Counted from the stretch's first letter, positions 25,679 to 34,958 are shown. The stretch: DNA of 63,168 bases from Acidimicrobiaceae bacterium (GCA_947456245.1 CANGPS010000009.1:1-63168); one strand, 5' to 3'. Made by a program: numbers and translations. Notes: generated by a model not told the origin, from the letters alone.

Positions 25679-27036
25679 CCGAACCATCGACCAGCACCAT
25701 CCCCATGGTCTCCGGCCGGCGCCCTGAGGGTGGGCACCTCGAGGAGCTTCGCACCGACCCGATCGGCCTGCTCGAGCGGGTCCGATCCGAGTGCGGCGAC
25801 CTCGGCCGGTTCGACCTCGCCGGCCGAGACGTGACGGTCCTGTCGGGGGCAGGGCCCAACGAGTTCTTCTTCCGGGCCCCCGAGGAGGTCCTCGACCAGG
25901 CCGAGGCCTATCCGTTCATGACCCCGGTCTTCGGCGAGGGCGTGGTCTTCGACGCCTCGCCGGAGCGACGCCGGGAGATGCTCCACAACCAGGCGCTGCG
26001 CGACAAGTTCATGCGCGGCCACGCCGCGACCATCGCCCGGGAGGTCACCGAGATGGTGGCCGACTGGGGCGACGAGGGGGAGGTCGACCTGCTCGACTGG
26101 TTCGCCGAGCTCACCATCTACACCTCCTCCTCCTGCCTGATCGGCCGCAAGTTCCGGCTCGAGCTCGACCGGCGCTTCGCCGACCTCTACCACGACCTCG
26201 AGCAGGGGACCGATGCGCTCGCCTTCGTGGACCCCTACGCGCCCATCGAGTCGTTCGCCAGGCGAGACGAGTCCCGACTCGCCCTCGTCGACCTCGTCCA
26301 GGGGATCATGGACCGCCGGGAGGCGGCCGGAGCTCCAGAGGAGGATGACCGCGACCTGCTCGACGTGCTGATGTCGATCCGCCATGAGGACGGCTCGCTG
26401 CGCTTCAGCGCCGACGAGGTGACCGGGATCTTCATCTCGATGATGTTCGCCGGACACCACACGACCTCGACCACCGCCTCGTGGATGGTCATCGAGCTGC
26501 TGCGCCACGAGGGGGCGATGGATCTCGTGGTCGACGAGCTCACCGGGCTCTTCGAGGACTCCGACGACGTGAGCTACCAGGCGCTGCGGTCCATGCCGCA
26601 GATGGAGGCCGCGCTCAAGGAGACCCTCCGCATGCACCCACCGCTCATCCTGCTGCTCCGCGTGGCCAAGGAGGACATCGAGGTCGAGGGGCACCGCATC
26701 GCGGCGGGCGAGATGGTGGGGGCCTCGCCCTGGGTCTCGAACCGAATCGCCGAGGACTTCGCCGACCCCGAGCGCTTCGACCCGAGCCGCTACCTCGACG
26801 GCCGCGAGGAGGACAAGCTCAACCCCTGGACGTGGATCCCCTTCGGAGCGGGCCGGCACCGGTGCGTGGGTGCGGCGTTCGCCCTGATGCAGCTCAAGGC
26901 CATCTTCTCGGTCGTCCTGCCGGACTACGAGCTGACCCTGGCCCAGCCGCCCGAGAGCTACCAGGCGGACATGTCCAAGATGGTGATCCAGCTCCAGCAG
27001 CCCGTCCGCATCCGCTACCGACGCCGGGGTGCGTGA
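25675..27036 (+). CDS. Cytochrome P450, CYP51-like
   Basis: This is a 453-residue P450. The I-helix MMFAGHHTTSTTASW has the His-Thr pair characteristic of CYP51 (sterol 14-alpha-demethylase) and close relatives, the K-helix ExxR is KETLRMHPP, and the heme loop FGAGRHRCVGAAF places Cys397. It overlaps the SDR by ATGA and the ferredoxin by TGATG, an arrangement also known for mycobacterial CYP51 and its ferredoxin. A steroid or triterpenoid substrate is suggested, but no sterol pathway genes are present in the window. Confidence 0.9.
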   Translation: MTEPSTSTIPMVSGRRPEGGHLEELRTDPIGLLERVRSECGDLGRFDLAGRDVTVLSGAGPNEFFFRAPEEVLDQAEAYPFMTPVFGEGVVFDASPERRREMLHNQALRDKFMRGHAATIAREVTEMVADWGDEGEVDLLDWFAELTIYTSSSCLIGRKFRLELDRRFADLYHDLEQGTDALAFVDPYAPIESFARRDESRLALVDLVQGIMDRREAAGAPEEDDRDLLDVLMSIRHEDGSLRFSADEVTGIFISMMFAGHHTTSTTASWMVIELLRHEGAMDLVVDELTGLFEDSDDVSYQALRSMPQMEAALKETLRMHPPLILLLRVAKEDIEVEGHRIAAGEMVGASPWVSNRIAEDFADPERFDPSRYLDGREEDKLNPWTWIPFGAGRHRCVGAAFALMQLKAIFSVVLPDYELTLAQPPESYQADMSKMVIQLQQPVRIRYRRRGA

Positions 27037-27248
27037 TGCGGATCCGCATCGACACCGACCTGTGCCAGGTCCACGGGGTCTGCGAGTCCGAGGCTCCCGA
27101 CGTGTTCGTGGTGGAGAAGGGGGCCGACACCGTGACGGTGCTCGACCCCAACCCGGGCGAGGCGCAGCGCGACGCCGTCCTCGCTGCGGTCGAGTACTGC
27201 CCGACGCGGGCGATCATCATCGAGGACGACGAAGAAGGGGGAGCATGA
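27036..27248 (+). CDS. [3Fe-4S]-type ferredoxin
   Basis: This is a 70-residue acidic ferredoxin. Cluster ligands are C10 and C16 in CQVHGVC plus the Cys of EYCPTRAI; the slot that would carry the fourth Cys of a [4Fe-4S] cluster is His (CxxHxxC...CP). This is the form found next to actinobacterial P450s, to which it donates electrons. It overlaps the upstream P450 stop by one base and the next gene by ATGA, so it is the probable redox partner of the P450 at 25675 and perhaps of that at 23706. No ferredoxin reductase gene is in the window. Confidence 0.93.
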   Translation: MRIRIDTDLCQVHGVCESEAPDVFVVEKGADTVTVLDPNPGEAQRDAVLAAVEYCPTRAIIIEDDEEGGA

Positions 27249-27805
27249 CCATGGGATACCCGAGAGCAGAGCTCGAGGAGATGGTGGAGCGGTGGCTGGC
27301 CGTGAACCGCGATTGTGAGGCGAAGGGCGACTGGGCGGGACTCGCAGAGATGTACACCGAGGAGGCCACCTACGGCTGGAACGTCGGCGCCACCGACGAG
27401 TTCATGGCCGTCGGCCGCACCGAGATCCTCGAGGTCGCCCTGGGCCTCGAGATGGCCGGGCTCGACGGCTGGACCTACCCCTATCAGCACGTGCTGATCG
27501 ATGATGTCAAGGGCGAGGTGATCGGGTTCTGGAAGCAGATCCCCGATGCCCCCGGCCCCGATGGCCGCCAGCGCGAGGTGGCCGGCTTCGGCGGGAGCTG
27601 GTTCGTCTACGCCGGGGACTTCCGCTGGAGCTGGCAGCGGGACTTCATGGACATCGGCAACGTGACCGCCCTCTACATGGAGATGATCTCCGACGGCACG
27701 CTCACCCCCGGGATGACCCGGAGGATGGAGGAGGCCATGAAGGGACGCCAGCCCGGGCACCACCCGGTCGGAGGCTCGCCGGTCGGCATGTGGGAGCGGC
27801 CCTAG
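27245..27805 (+). CDS. NTF2/SnoaL-like domain protein
   Basis: This is a 186-residue protein from the ATG at 27245 (an ATG two codons later is equally possible). The pattern of an N-terminal helix (ELEEMVERWLAVNRDCEAKG), DWAGLAEMYTEEATYGWNVG and strands with several Trp is that of the cone-shaped NTF2/SnoaL fold used by polyketide cyclases, ketosteroid isomerases and dehydratases. It closes the P450 operon with ATGA overlap. An isomerase or dehydratase role on the oxidised substrate is possible; active-site residues cannot be assigned with confidence. Confidence 0.82.
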   Translation: MTMGYPRAELEEMVERWLAVNRDCEAKGDWAGLAEMYTEEATYGWNVGATDEFMAVGRTEILEVALGLEMAGLDGWTYPYQHVLIDDVKGEVIGFWKQIPDAPGPDGRQREVAGFGGSWFVYAGDFRWSWQRDFMDIGNVTALYMEMISDGTLTPGMTRRMEEAMKGRQPGHHPVGGSPVGMWERP

Positions 27806-28383
27806 CCCTGCTCGGCAGGCGGTGCTGCGGTGATGGCCCGAGCCATGGCTCGGTTCCACCAGGCCGGGTGCTCGACCGCCTGGCGCGACAGCCAGGTGAA
27901 GTGGTGCCTGGCGGAGATGAGCTGCAGCGGGATCGTGGCGAGGCCGAGCAGCGCCCACCGTCGAGACCCCCGTGGGATCTCCAGGACGATCGACGCCGCC
28001 GCGACGGTGCCCCAGGTGTAGAGGATGGTGTTGTAGGCGGGGAGGCTCGCTGTGGGCAGCCCCTCTGCCTCGGTGAGGAGCGGCAGGCCCAGGCGGCCGC
28101 GCCGTGACGGCCAGAGGATGAAGTGGACCAGTGCTCCGGCGAGGGCGGTCCCCGACGACACGGCGAGGATCGCCGATCGGTGCGGTAGGCGACTGCTGGC
28201 CAGGCCCATCCATGCGGGGAGTCCGACACCCCAGAGCAGGCTCGAGCCGCCGAGTCCCAGCTCCGGCTGGAGGACGAGGCCGATGCCGGTCGAGAGCTCG
28301 AAGGCGTGGTGGGCGGCGGTGAGGCCTGCGGTGGCGGCGCTGAGCGGCAGGAGCCCCTCAGTCGATCGACGGCGAATGGTCAT
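27802..28383 (-). CDS. Multi-pass membrane protein of unknown function
   Basis: This 193-residue protein starts at the ATG at 28383. It has about five hydrophobic segments (LLPLSAATAGLTAAHHAFEL, a WGVGLPAWMGLAS segment, ILAVSSGTALAGALVHFILW, ILYTWGTVAAASIVL, WALLGLATIPLQL). Several His and a RHHFTWL motif near the C-terminus are noticeable. I recognise no family. It is convergent with the P450 operon, the two stop codons overlapping, and may be a single-gene unit. Confidence 0.6.
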   Translation of the reverse strand: MTIRRRSTEGLLPLSAATAGLTAAHHAFELSTGIGLVLQPELGLGGSSLLWGVGLPAWMGLASSRLPHRSAILAVSSGTALAGALVHFILWPSRRGRLGLPLLTEAEGLPTASLPAYNTILYTWGTVAAASIVLEIPRGSRRWALLGLATIPLQLISARHHFTWLSRQAVEHPAWWNRAMARAITAAPPAEQG

Positions 28384-28445
28384 CCCCACAATCTGGCACG
28401 GCCCGCCGGGTCCCTCGACCGTGGACGATGCTCGACGTCGACGCC

Positions 28446-29780
28446 CTAGGGGGAGACCTTGGGAAGGTTGCCCTTGCCCGGCGCCCAGAACGGCTGGGTG
28501 CAGCTCCATCCCTTGGTGGGCGTCGGGTTAACCCGCTTGAACTGCCCGTTGACCACCTGGGCGAACATCACACAGTTGCTCGGGAGCTTCTTCGCCGGGT
28601 TGCTCGGACCCGACAGCCCGCTGGCGTCGAACCGCGTGATCTTCGACAGGGCGGCCAGGAGCTTGCCGCGGGTCGGGTTTGGTCCGGCGGCCTTGAGTGC
28701 CTGGGTGAAGAGCTGGGCTGAGGTCCACCCGAAGAGCGTGTAGAGGTCAGGGGAAAAGGTGGGGTGGGTCTTCTTGATCCAGGACGTGAAGTCCTTGACT
28801 GCCGGGACCGACCTGGCGTCCTGGCCGAGGTAGAGCGAGTAGCCCTGGGCCAGCCACGTCCCGTTGGCGATGGCCGGTCCACCGGCCTGGGTGACGAAGT
28901 CGTCGAAGTAGATCGGTCCGTTGGAGACCCTGACCTGGGGGTGGAACCCCTGCTGCGCCATGGTCTTCTCGAGCGCCGCATAGGACTGCCCCGTCCCGAA
29001 GGACATCAGCACCATCTTGATGCCCTTCTTCTTCATGGCGATCACGTCGGCGGTGTAGTTGGTCTCGACCGGGCTGGTCAGTCGGTAGTAGCCGAACTTG
29101 TAGCCGATGTGCTGCATGGCGGCCTGCTGGCCCTTCCACTGGGCGATGGCCGTGTCGGAGTTGGCGACGAGGGCGGCCACGTGCTTGACCGCGTCGGGGT
29201 AGTGGGCCTTGAAGTACTGGTACGCGGTCAGCGGGCCGCCCGGCATCACCGGAGTCGGGCTGTAGGTGGAGGGCAGCGCATTGGTCACCGGGTCGAGGGT
29301 CTGCGAGACATCGGGGAAGCCGGGGTTCTGGGCGAAAGAGGCGCAGCCGTAGTTGTCGAACAGCGAGAAGTTCCCCACCATGGCGAAGTCCTTGGCCGCC
29401 GACTCGGCCACGATCTGCTTGTTGGCGGTCCCGGAGAACGCGTCGTCGTAGGAGTTCAGCGTGATGGTGCGACCGTTGACGCCGCCCTTGGCGTTGATCA
29501 TGGCGAAGTAGGCCTCGGCACCGTAGGCGGCGCCCTGGAACAGGCCGGGGACCGGACCGGAGATGATGGCCGCGTTCCCGACGTTGATCGAGGTCTTGGT
29601 GACGCCGGTAGTGCTCTCGAGCTGCGCCTTGGTCGGCTTCGCCTGCTTGCCGCAGATCGGTCCGGCCGCCGCGGCGACGCCGGTCGCGAGCGGGACGACG
29701 GTAGCGGTGGCGCCCAGGGTGGCGACGGCGAGCGCGGCCACCCCTCGTCGGAACCCGCGCGGACGACGGTGGCTGTTCAT
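28446..29780 (-). CDS. Orphan ABC transporter substrate-binding protein (HAAT/LIV family)
   Basis: This 444-residue extracytoplasmic binding protein has a Sec signal peptide (RRGVAALAVATLGATATVVP, cleavage near VAAAA) and no lipobox. The mature protein starts around GPICGKQAKPTKAQ and carries the Peripla_BP_6 fold: INVGNAAIISGPVPGLFQGA, then an EAYFAMINAKGGVNG segment. No permease or ATPase genes are adjacent, so it may borrow the LIV-type permease at 2608-6330 or act as a receptor. It lies between the P450 locus and an alcohol dehydrogenase, hinting at uptake of their substrate. Confidence 0.9.
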   Translation of the reverse strand: MNSHRRPRGFRRGVAALAVATLGATATVVPLATGVAAAAGPICGKQAKPTKAQLESTTGVTKTSINVGNAAIISGPVPGLFQGAAYGAEAYFAMINAKGGVNGRTITLNSYDDAFSGTANKQIVAESAAKDFAMVGNFSLFDNYGCASFAQNPGFPDVSQTLDPVTNALPSTYSPTPVMPGGPLTAYQYFKAHYPDAVKHVAALVANSDTAIAQWKGQQAAMQHIGYKFGYYRLTSPVETNYTADVIAMKKKGIKMVLMSFGTGQSYAALEKTMAQQGFHPQVRVSNGPIYFDDFVTQAGGPAIANGTWLAQGYSLYLGQDARSVPAVKDFTSWIKKTHPTFSPDLYTLFGWTSAQLFTQALKAAGPNPTRGKLLAALSKITRFDASGLSGPSNPAKKLPSNCVMFAQVVNGQFKRVNPTPTKGWSCTQPFWAPGKGNLPKVSP

Positions 29781-29873
29781 GATGTCCCCCCCGGAACATG
29801 GGGGCCCTTCCCCCTGCTGACCTCCTCACCCTAGAGCGCACCGTTGGCATCCGCTCGTCTGGCGAGGTGCCGC

Positions 29874-30899
29874 TCAGGGGGTGAGCACGACCTTCATGCA
29901 GCCTCCGCCTCGGGCTGCCGCCGAGCGATAGGCGTCGGCGGCCTGATCGAGGGAGAAGTGGTGCGTGAAGATCCCGTCGGTGCGGAGCCCTCCGGCCTGC
30001 AGGAGCGGGACCAGCTCACCCCAGGTCTGCTGGACGGGAGCGGTCGTGGTCCGCAGCGTCACGCTGCGGAAGAGGCTCATCAGCATCGGCATCGGGTAGG
30101 GCTCGAGGTCGTGGACGCCGATGACCGAGACCGTCCCGCCCGCCCGGACGCTGGCGAAGGCATCATCGAGCGTGGCGTCGAGGGCGACTGCGTCGATCAC
30201 GCTTTGCGCCCCGCGGCCGCCGGTGGCCTCGAGCACGGCCTCGACCGTCGCCCCGTCGATGGCCGTCGCCCCAGAGGAGGCGGCGAGCGCCCGGCGCTCG
30301 GCCACCGGATCGATGGCCAGCACGGTGCCGGCGCCGAGGGCCAGGGCTGAGCGAACCGCACACAGCCCCACGGGGCCGAGGCCGATCACCGCCACGGTGT
30401 CACCGGGAGCGATGTCCGCTCGGCGGGCGCCGGCCCATCCGGTGCTCAGGTTGTCTGTCAACAGCAGTGCGGCTTCGTCATCGATGCCGTCGGGGATCCG
30501 CAGCATCTGGAAGTCGGCGGCCGGCACGGCGACGAGGGTCGCCTGGCCACCGCCGAGCATCCCGGAGCCGAAGATCAGCGGTCCATCGACGCAGGTCACC
30601 GGGTCGAGGGTGGCGCAGCCGTCGCAGGCCCCGCACCCCGCCACCGATGAGGTGAGCACCCGGTCGCCCACGGCGAACCGAGTGACGTCGGCGCCCACCT
30701 CGACCACCGTGCCGATGAACTCGTGGCCGACGGGGATGCCGTCGCCCACGGGGATGTCACCGTCGTAGAAGTGCAGGTCGGAGCCGCAGATCGCCGACTT
30801 CTCCACCGAGACGATCGCCGAGGCGGCGTCGATGAGCGTCGGGTCGGGGACTGTGACGACGACCACGCTGCCGGGGCCATCGATCATCACCTGGCGCAT
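29874..30899 (-). CDS. Zinc-dependent alcohol dehydrogenase (MDR family)
   Basis: This medium-chain dehydrogenase has 341 residues from MRQVMIDGPG at 30899. The catalytic zinc Cys is in ICGSDLHFYDG, the GHEFIG motif follows, and structural-zinc cysteines are spaced C-x2-C-x2-C-x7-C in CGACDGCATLDPVTC. The Rossmann glycine motif is VIGLGPVGLCA. The C-terminal end GGGCMKVVLTP is family-like. It oxidises alcohols or polyols with NAD(P); the substrate is unknown. It is divergent from the Baeyer-Villiger gene with 83 bases between them. Confidence 0.92.
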   Translation of the reverse strand: MRQVMIDGPGSVVVVTVPDPTLIDAASAIVSVEKSAICGSDLHFYDGDIPVGDGIPVGHEFIGTVVEVGADVTRFAVGDRVLTSSVAGCGACDGCATLDPVTCVDGPLIFGSGMLGGGQATLVAVPAADFQMLRIPDGIDDEAALLLTDNLSTGWAGARRADIAPGDTVAVIGLGPVGLCAVRSALALGAGTVLAIDPVAERRALAASSGATAIDGATVEAVLEATGGRGAQSVIDAVALDATLDDAFASVRAGGTVSVIGVHDLEPYPMPMLMSLFRSVTLRTTTAPVQQTWGELVPLLQAGGLRTDGIFTHHFSLDQAADAYRSAAARGGGCMKVVLTP

Positions 30900-30982
30900 C
30901 AGCCCTCCTCGTGTGTGCTTGGTAGACAGTAGAGCGTCAGTCGCATGCCGGGCAGGGGAACGGCCGCGCAGGAGGGGGAGAG

Positions 30983-32911
30983 GTGTCGCGCAACCCACAT
31001 GCCGGGGTGCCGTTCGAGGCAAGCGATGCGGAGATCGTCGAAGCGCTCAAGGATGTGAGCATCCCGACCCTGCTGCTCAGCCTGGTGCACCTCACGGGGG
31101 ATCCGGCGATCATCCGTGGCGACCTCAGGCCGGCCGGGCTCTTCCTCAACGAGGTCCAGGGGTACCTGTCGGAGGAGGACCAGGAACGGGCTCGGGCCCT
31201 GGCGCTCGACCTGCTCATCGCGTACCGCGACGCCGGCTGCCCGGAGCCCGCTCCGCTGGGAGCCGAGGTGGTCCACGAGATGATGGAGTGGCTGGTCTGC
31301 GAGCCGGTGCCCGACCAGTACGTGCCGATGCTCATGGAGGAGATGGAGCTCGATGGCCGCGATGCGCGCGCCCTCCGCTCCACCAGAGGGGCGGCCTGGG
31401 ATCGCCCGCCGGTGGCGGTCATCGGGTGCGGCGAGTCGGGTCTGCTGGCCGGGATCCGCCTCAAGGAGGCCGGGATCCCCTTCGTCATCTTCGAGAAGAA
31501 CGCCGGGGTGGGTGGCACGTGGTGGGAGAACACGTATCCCGGCGCTCGCGTCGACGTGGGGAACCACTTCTACTGCTACAGCTTCGAGCCGAGCGACCAG
31601 TGGACCGAGTTCTTCGCCCGGCAGCCTGAGCTGCAGGCCTACTTCGCCTCGGTGATGGATCGTCGCGGGATCACCGAGCACATCGCGTTCTCCACCGAGG
31701 TCGCCGGTGCCACGTGGGATGACGAGACCGGCACGTGGAACGTCGAGGTCCATAGGGCTGACGGGAGCATCGGGCAGGTCGCCGCGTCGGCGGTGATCTC
31801 CGCCGTCGGCCAGCTCAACCGACCGAACCTCCCGGAGATCCCGGGCCGGGACGCGTTCGCGGGCCCGTCCTTCCACTCGGCGCAGTGGGACCACGGTGTC
31901 GACCTAGCGGGGAAGCGCGTGGTGATGATCGGGGCTGGGGCCAGCGGGTTCCAGATCGCCCCGGCCATCGCGGAGGAGGTCGAGCACCTCACCATCTTCC
32001 AGCGCACGGCCCAGTGGATGTTCCCGAACCCGAACTACCATGAGGCGGTGGGTCCCGGCGTGCGGTGGGCGCTGCGCCACCTGCCCTTCTATGGGCGCTG
32101 GTACCGGTTCCTCATCTTCTGGCCGGGGTGCGACAAGGGCCTCGAGGCCGCACGAGTGGATCCCGCCTACCCCGACCCGCAGGTGGCGGTCAGCGAGATC
32201 AACGACCTGACCCGTCAGATGTTCACCGACTGGATCCTCAGCCAGATCGATGGCGACGACGAGCTCGCCGCCAAGGTGATCCCGGACTACCCGGCGACGG
32301 GGAAGCGGACCCTCCAGGACAACGGGAGCTGGCTCAGGACCCTGACGAGGCCGGACGTCGAGCTCATCCGGCTCGGCATCGACCACATCGAGGCCGGTGG
32401 GGTGGTCGACGTCGAGGGGACGCTGCACCCGGCCGACGTGATCGTCTTCGCCACGGGGTTCAAGGCCACCGAGCTGCTGTGGCCGCTCGAGATCAGGGGC
32501 TCAGGTGGGGTGGACCTGCGCGAGATGTGGGGGGATCGACCGGCGGCCTACCTCGGCATCACCGTCCCTGGGTTCCCGAACTTCTTCTGCATGTACGGCC
32601 CGGGGACCAATCTGGCCCACGGCGGCAGCCTGATCTTTCACTCCGAGTGCCAGATGCGCTACATCGAGCAGTGCCTGCTCGCCCTGGCCGAGGGCGGCCA
32701 CCGCCAGATGGAGCCACGACGCGAGGCCTATGACGACTGGCACCAACGGACGCAGGCCGAGATCAAGACGCTCGTGTGGTCGCAGCCCTCGGTGCGCCAC
32801 TCCTTCTTCAAGAACGCGGCGGGCGAGATCCACGGCCTCAGCCCGTGGCGCCTCGTGGACTACTGGGGGTGGACCCGGCAGGTCGACCTCGAGGACTACG
32901 TGATGTCCTGA
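30983..32911 (+). CDS. Baeyer-Villiger monooxygenase, 4-hydroxyacetophenone monooxygenase-like
   Basis: This is a 642-residue FAD/NADPH enzyme inserting oxygen next to a ketone to give an ester. The FAD Rossmann motif VIGCGESGLLAG begins only at about residue 145; the 140-residue helical N-terminal extension (VSIPTLLLSLVHLTGDPAII onward) and the total length match HAPMO of Pseudomonas fluorescens (640 residues). GGTWWENTYPGARVD, the BVMO fingerprint FAGPSFHSAQWDH, and the NADPH motif IGAGASGFQIAP follow. A GTG start has a GGGGGAGAGG site. It fits a role in ketone or aryl-ketone breakdown together with the neighbouring alcohol dehydrogenase. Confidence 0.92.
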   Translation: MSRNPHAGVPFEASDAEIVEALKDVSIPTLLLSLVHLTGDPAIIRGDLRPAGLFLNEVQGYLSEEDQERARALALDLLIAYRDAGCPEPAPLGAEVVHEMMEWLVCEPVPDQYVPMLMEEMELDGRDARALRSTRGAAWDRPPVAVIGCGESGLLAGIRLKEAGIPFVIFEKNAGVGGTWWENTYPGARVDVGNHFYCYSFEPSDQWTEFFARQPELQAYFASVMDRRGITEHIAFSTEVAGATWDDETGTWNVEVHRADGSIGQVAASAVISAVGQLNRPNLPEIPGRDAFAGPSFHSAQWDHGVDLAGKRVVMIGAGASGFQIAPAIAEEVEHLTIFQRTAQWMFPNPNYHEAVGPGVRWALRHLPFYGRWYRFLIFWPGCDKGLEAARVDPAYPDPQVAVSEINDLTRQMFTDWILSQIDGDDELAAKVIPDYPATGKRTLQDNGSWLRTLTRPDVELIRLGIDHIEAGGVVDVEGTLHPADVIVFATGFKATELLWPLEIRGSGGVDLREMWGDRPAAYLGITVPGFPNFFCMYGPGTNLAHGGSLIFHSECQMRYIEQCLLALAEGGHRQMEPRREAYDDWHQRTQAEIKTLVWSQPSVRHSFFKNAAGEIHGLSPWRLVDYWGWTRQVDLEDYVMS

Positions 32912-32997
32912 GCCATCGGCCTGCGGACGCTGCCGACCGTCGTCCGCCCCCGCCAGATCCTGAGGCTCGCTCGAGCTCAACCCTAGAGTTCCTCCTC

Positions 32998-33918
32998 ATG
33001 GATGCCCCTTCGCGGAAGCCTGTGCTGCTCCTTCACGTCGGGATGCACAAGACCGGGACGACGTCGCTCCAGGCGCGCTGCCAGGAGCACTCGGCCGAGC
33101 TTCGCTCGCATGGTCTGCTCTATCCGGCGGCCGGCCAGAGCGACCTCTACCCGAACCACAACCAGATCGCCAAGAACCTGCTCGGGGACACTCGAGGTAC
33201 CGGGCGCCAAGGCGCGCTCGGGGAGATCCTCGAGGAGATCGAGGCCTCGAGGTGCGAGCGCGTGCTCGTCTCCGGCGAGGATCTGAGCCGCCTCTGGCAG
33301 AGGCCCGACCTCCTCGAACGCCTCCGGTCGTCCTTCGAGTCACTCGGCTACGAGGTGCACGTGCTGCTCGGCTGTCGGCAGCCGGAGTCGTTCGTGCCCG
33401 CGCTCTATGGGACCCTGGTGCGGCAGGGAATGGGCGTGGAGCGCTCGCAGTTCGAGCGCGAGGCGCGCGAGACGGGCCAGGTGACGGTCCCCGCGCTGGT
33501 GAACTGGCCGCGGCGGGTGTTCTGCACCGAGCCGGTCGAGCTCGAGCAGGCCTTCGCCGACGCGTTCGGTCCGGACCGGATGCACGTGGTCGACTACGAC
33601 GCCTCAGGAATGATCACGAAGATCATCGAGACCCAGGCATGGTTCTTCGGGGACCAGGCGTCGCTCCTGAGCGACGTGGGTCGGCAGAACACCTCTGGTG
33701 ACCTCGACGGCCGGCGCCGACTCGAAGACCTGCTCGCCGACCTCCAGGGCTCGACCGTCTGGAGGTCGACCCGATGGGTCCGGACGCCCACAGCGCGCCG
33801 CATCCGCACGCGAGCGAGGAGCGTGGCCGGTCGCCTCAGTCGGACGCCCCTGTCGCTCGGGCAGTGGCGGGCATCGCAGACAGCGGTGAACGGCGAGGGA
33901 GACGAGGCTAGGCCCTGA
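32998..33918 (+). CDS. Sulfotransferase-like protein, paralogue 1
   Basis: The protein has 306 residues from the ATG at 32998. The N-terminus LLLHVGMHKTGTTSLQARC contains the 5'-phosphosulfate-binding loop (KTGTTS) of PAPS-dependent sulfotransferases; GCRQPESFVPALYGTLVRQG could supply the 3'-phosphate Arg/Ser. Further blocks, VVDYDASGMITKIIETQAWF and GRRRLEDLLADLQGS, recur almost unchanged in the genes at 35047 and 36479. The acceptor is probably a carbohydrate or lipid, by family analogy. It starts 86 bases after the Baeyer-Villiger gene and opens the accessory segment. Confidence 0.82.
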   Translation: MDAPSRKPVLLLHVGMHKTGTTSLQARCQEHSAELRSHGLLYPAAGQSDLYPNHNQIAKNLLGDTRGTGRQGALGEILEEIEASRCERVLVSGEDLSRLWQRPDLLERLRSSFESLGYEVHVLLGCRQPESFVPALYGTLVRQGMGVERSQFEREARETGQVTVPALVNWPRRVFCTEPVELEQAFADAFGPDRMHVVDYDASGMITKIIETQAWFFGDQASLLSDVGRQNTSGDLDGRRRLEDLLADLQGSTVWRSTRWVRTPTARRIRTRARSVAGRLSRTPLSLGQWRASQTAVNGEGDEARP

Positions 33919-34181
33919 CGCAACCGGCCGCCGGCGGCGTGGTGAGCGGGCGTCACTCCTGCCTCACCACGTTCGACGAGTCACCATGGTCGTTGTTCGA
34001 CAGGGCTGCACCGGGGCCTGCGGGCGATCGAGGTGGCCGAGGATGGAGGACTGCGAAGAGACGCTGCATCGAGAGTCGGTTCGAGAGCGCAGCGAACCGT
34101 CTCCCGCCGTGCCGGGTGCCGACCGGAGTCCAGCCCTCGGCCCATGGGTGGGACGGGAGGCTCGGCCCGCCCATAGGGTGC

Positions 34182-34958
34182 TCAGCGCAGGGTGCGGCGC
34201 ACCCGCTGTCGGAGCCCGTGGACGACGCGTCGGGGAAGTGAGGGTCGGGTCATTGGCAGCGAGACGTGCCGCATCTGGTGCCCGGCCACGTCGTGCACGT
34301 AGGTGTCGTAGTGGTCAGGAAGCTCGATCCAGGGAGCATCGGCCCATGTGGCGTAGAGCTTGTTCGACTGAAAGAGCGGGATGAGCCCGTCGTTGATGAT
34401 CCCCTCCCAGACCGCAGCGGTGACGCCCGGGGTATGGCGGACGAGGACGTCGTCGAAGATGACCACACCGCCTGGCAGCAGGAGGTCACGGGTCAAGAGG
34501 AGGTCTTGGCGCACCGCGTCGTAGTGGTGGGCGCCATCGACGTGGATGATGCGGAACCGCTGACCGAGGTGTGCGTCGGGCAGCTGGTCTGAGGTGGCTT
34601 GGATGATGCGAGGGAGCTCCGTGTGGAAGCGACGGTAGTTGGCCTCGAACTCCTGGCGGAACGGATCCTCGAAGTAGGTGTAGACGAGCGGCTCATGCGC
34701 GCTGATCCCCGTCCCGCCGAAGGGGTCGCAGACGACGAGCTCCTCGCCGGAGGCGAGCAGGTAGCCGAGCAGGATGGCGCTGGCGCCCTTGAAGCTCCCG
34801 ATCTCGAGGATGTCTCCGACCAGCCCTGCAGCCTTCTGCTGGCGATCCACCGAGATGAACAGCTCGGCGTCGGTGCGAGAGAACCACCCCTCGACGCCGG
34901 TCGCGTCGGGCAGGGTGGCGTTGTGGTGAAGGAGGGCTGCGTAGCCCGAGGCATCCAT
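34182..34958 (-). CDS. Class I SAM-dependent methyltransferase
   Basis: This 258-residue protein has the SAM motif I LEIGSFKGASAILLG (residues 49-63), motif II acidic position VVCDPFG, IIHVDGAHHYDAVRQDLLL and GGVVIFDDVL. The DGAHHYD segment with later Asp residues is typical of Methyltransf_24/TylF-CmcI-like enzymes, which may bind a divalent metal. The C-terminus is very basic (RRVVHGLRQRVRRTLR). It sits on the opposite strand between sulfotransferase-like paralogues, so it may decorate the same glycan or lipid. No gene is visible in the 263 bases to its left. Confidence 0.82.
   Translation of the reverse strand: MDASGYAALLHHNATLPDATGVEGWFSRTDAELFISVDRQQKAAGLVGDILEIGSFKGASAILLGYLLASGEELVVCDPFGGTGISAHEPLVYTYFEDPFRQEFEANYRRFHTELPRIIQATSDQLPDAHLGQRFRIIHVDGAHHYDAVRQDLLLTRDLLLPGGVVIFDDVLVRHTPGVTAAVWEGIINDGLIPLFQSNKLYATWADAPWIELPDHYDTYVHDVAGHQMRHVSLPMTRPSLPRRVVHGLRQRVRRTLR

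Noticed and set aside
33953-34174. Short minus-strand open frame between sulfotransferase 1 and the methyltransferase
   Set aside because: No ribosome site, no recognisable domain, and Pro/Arg-rich composition typical of chance frames.
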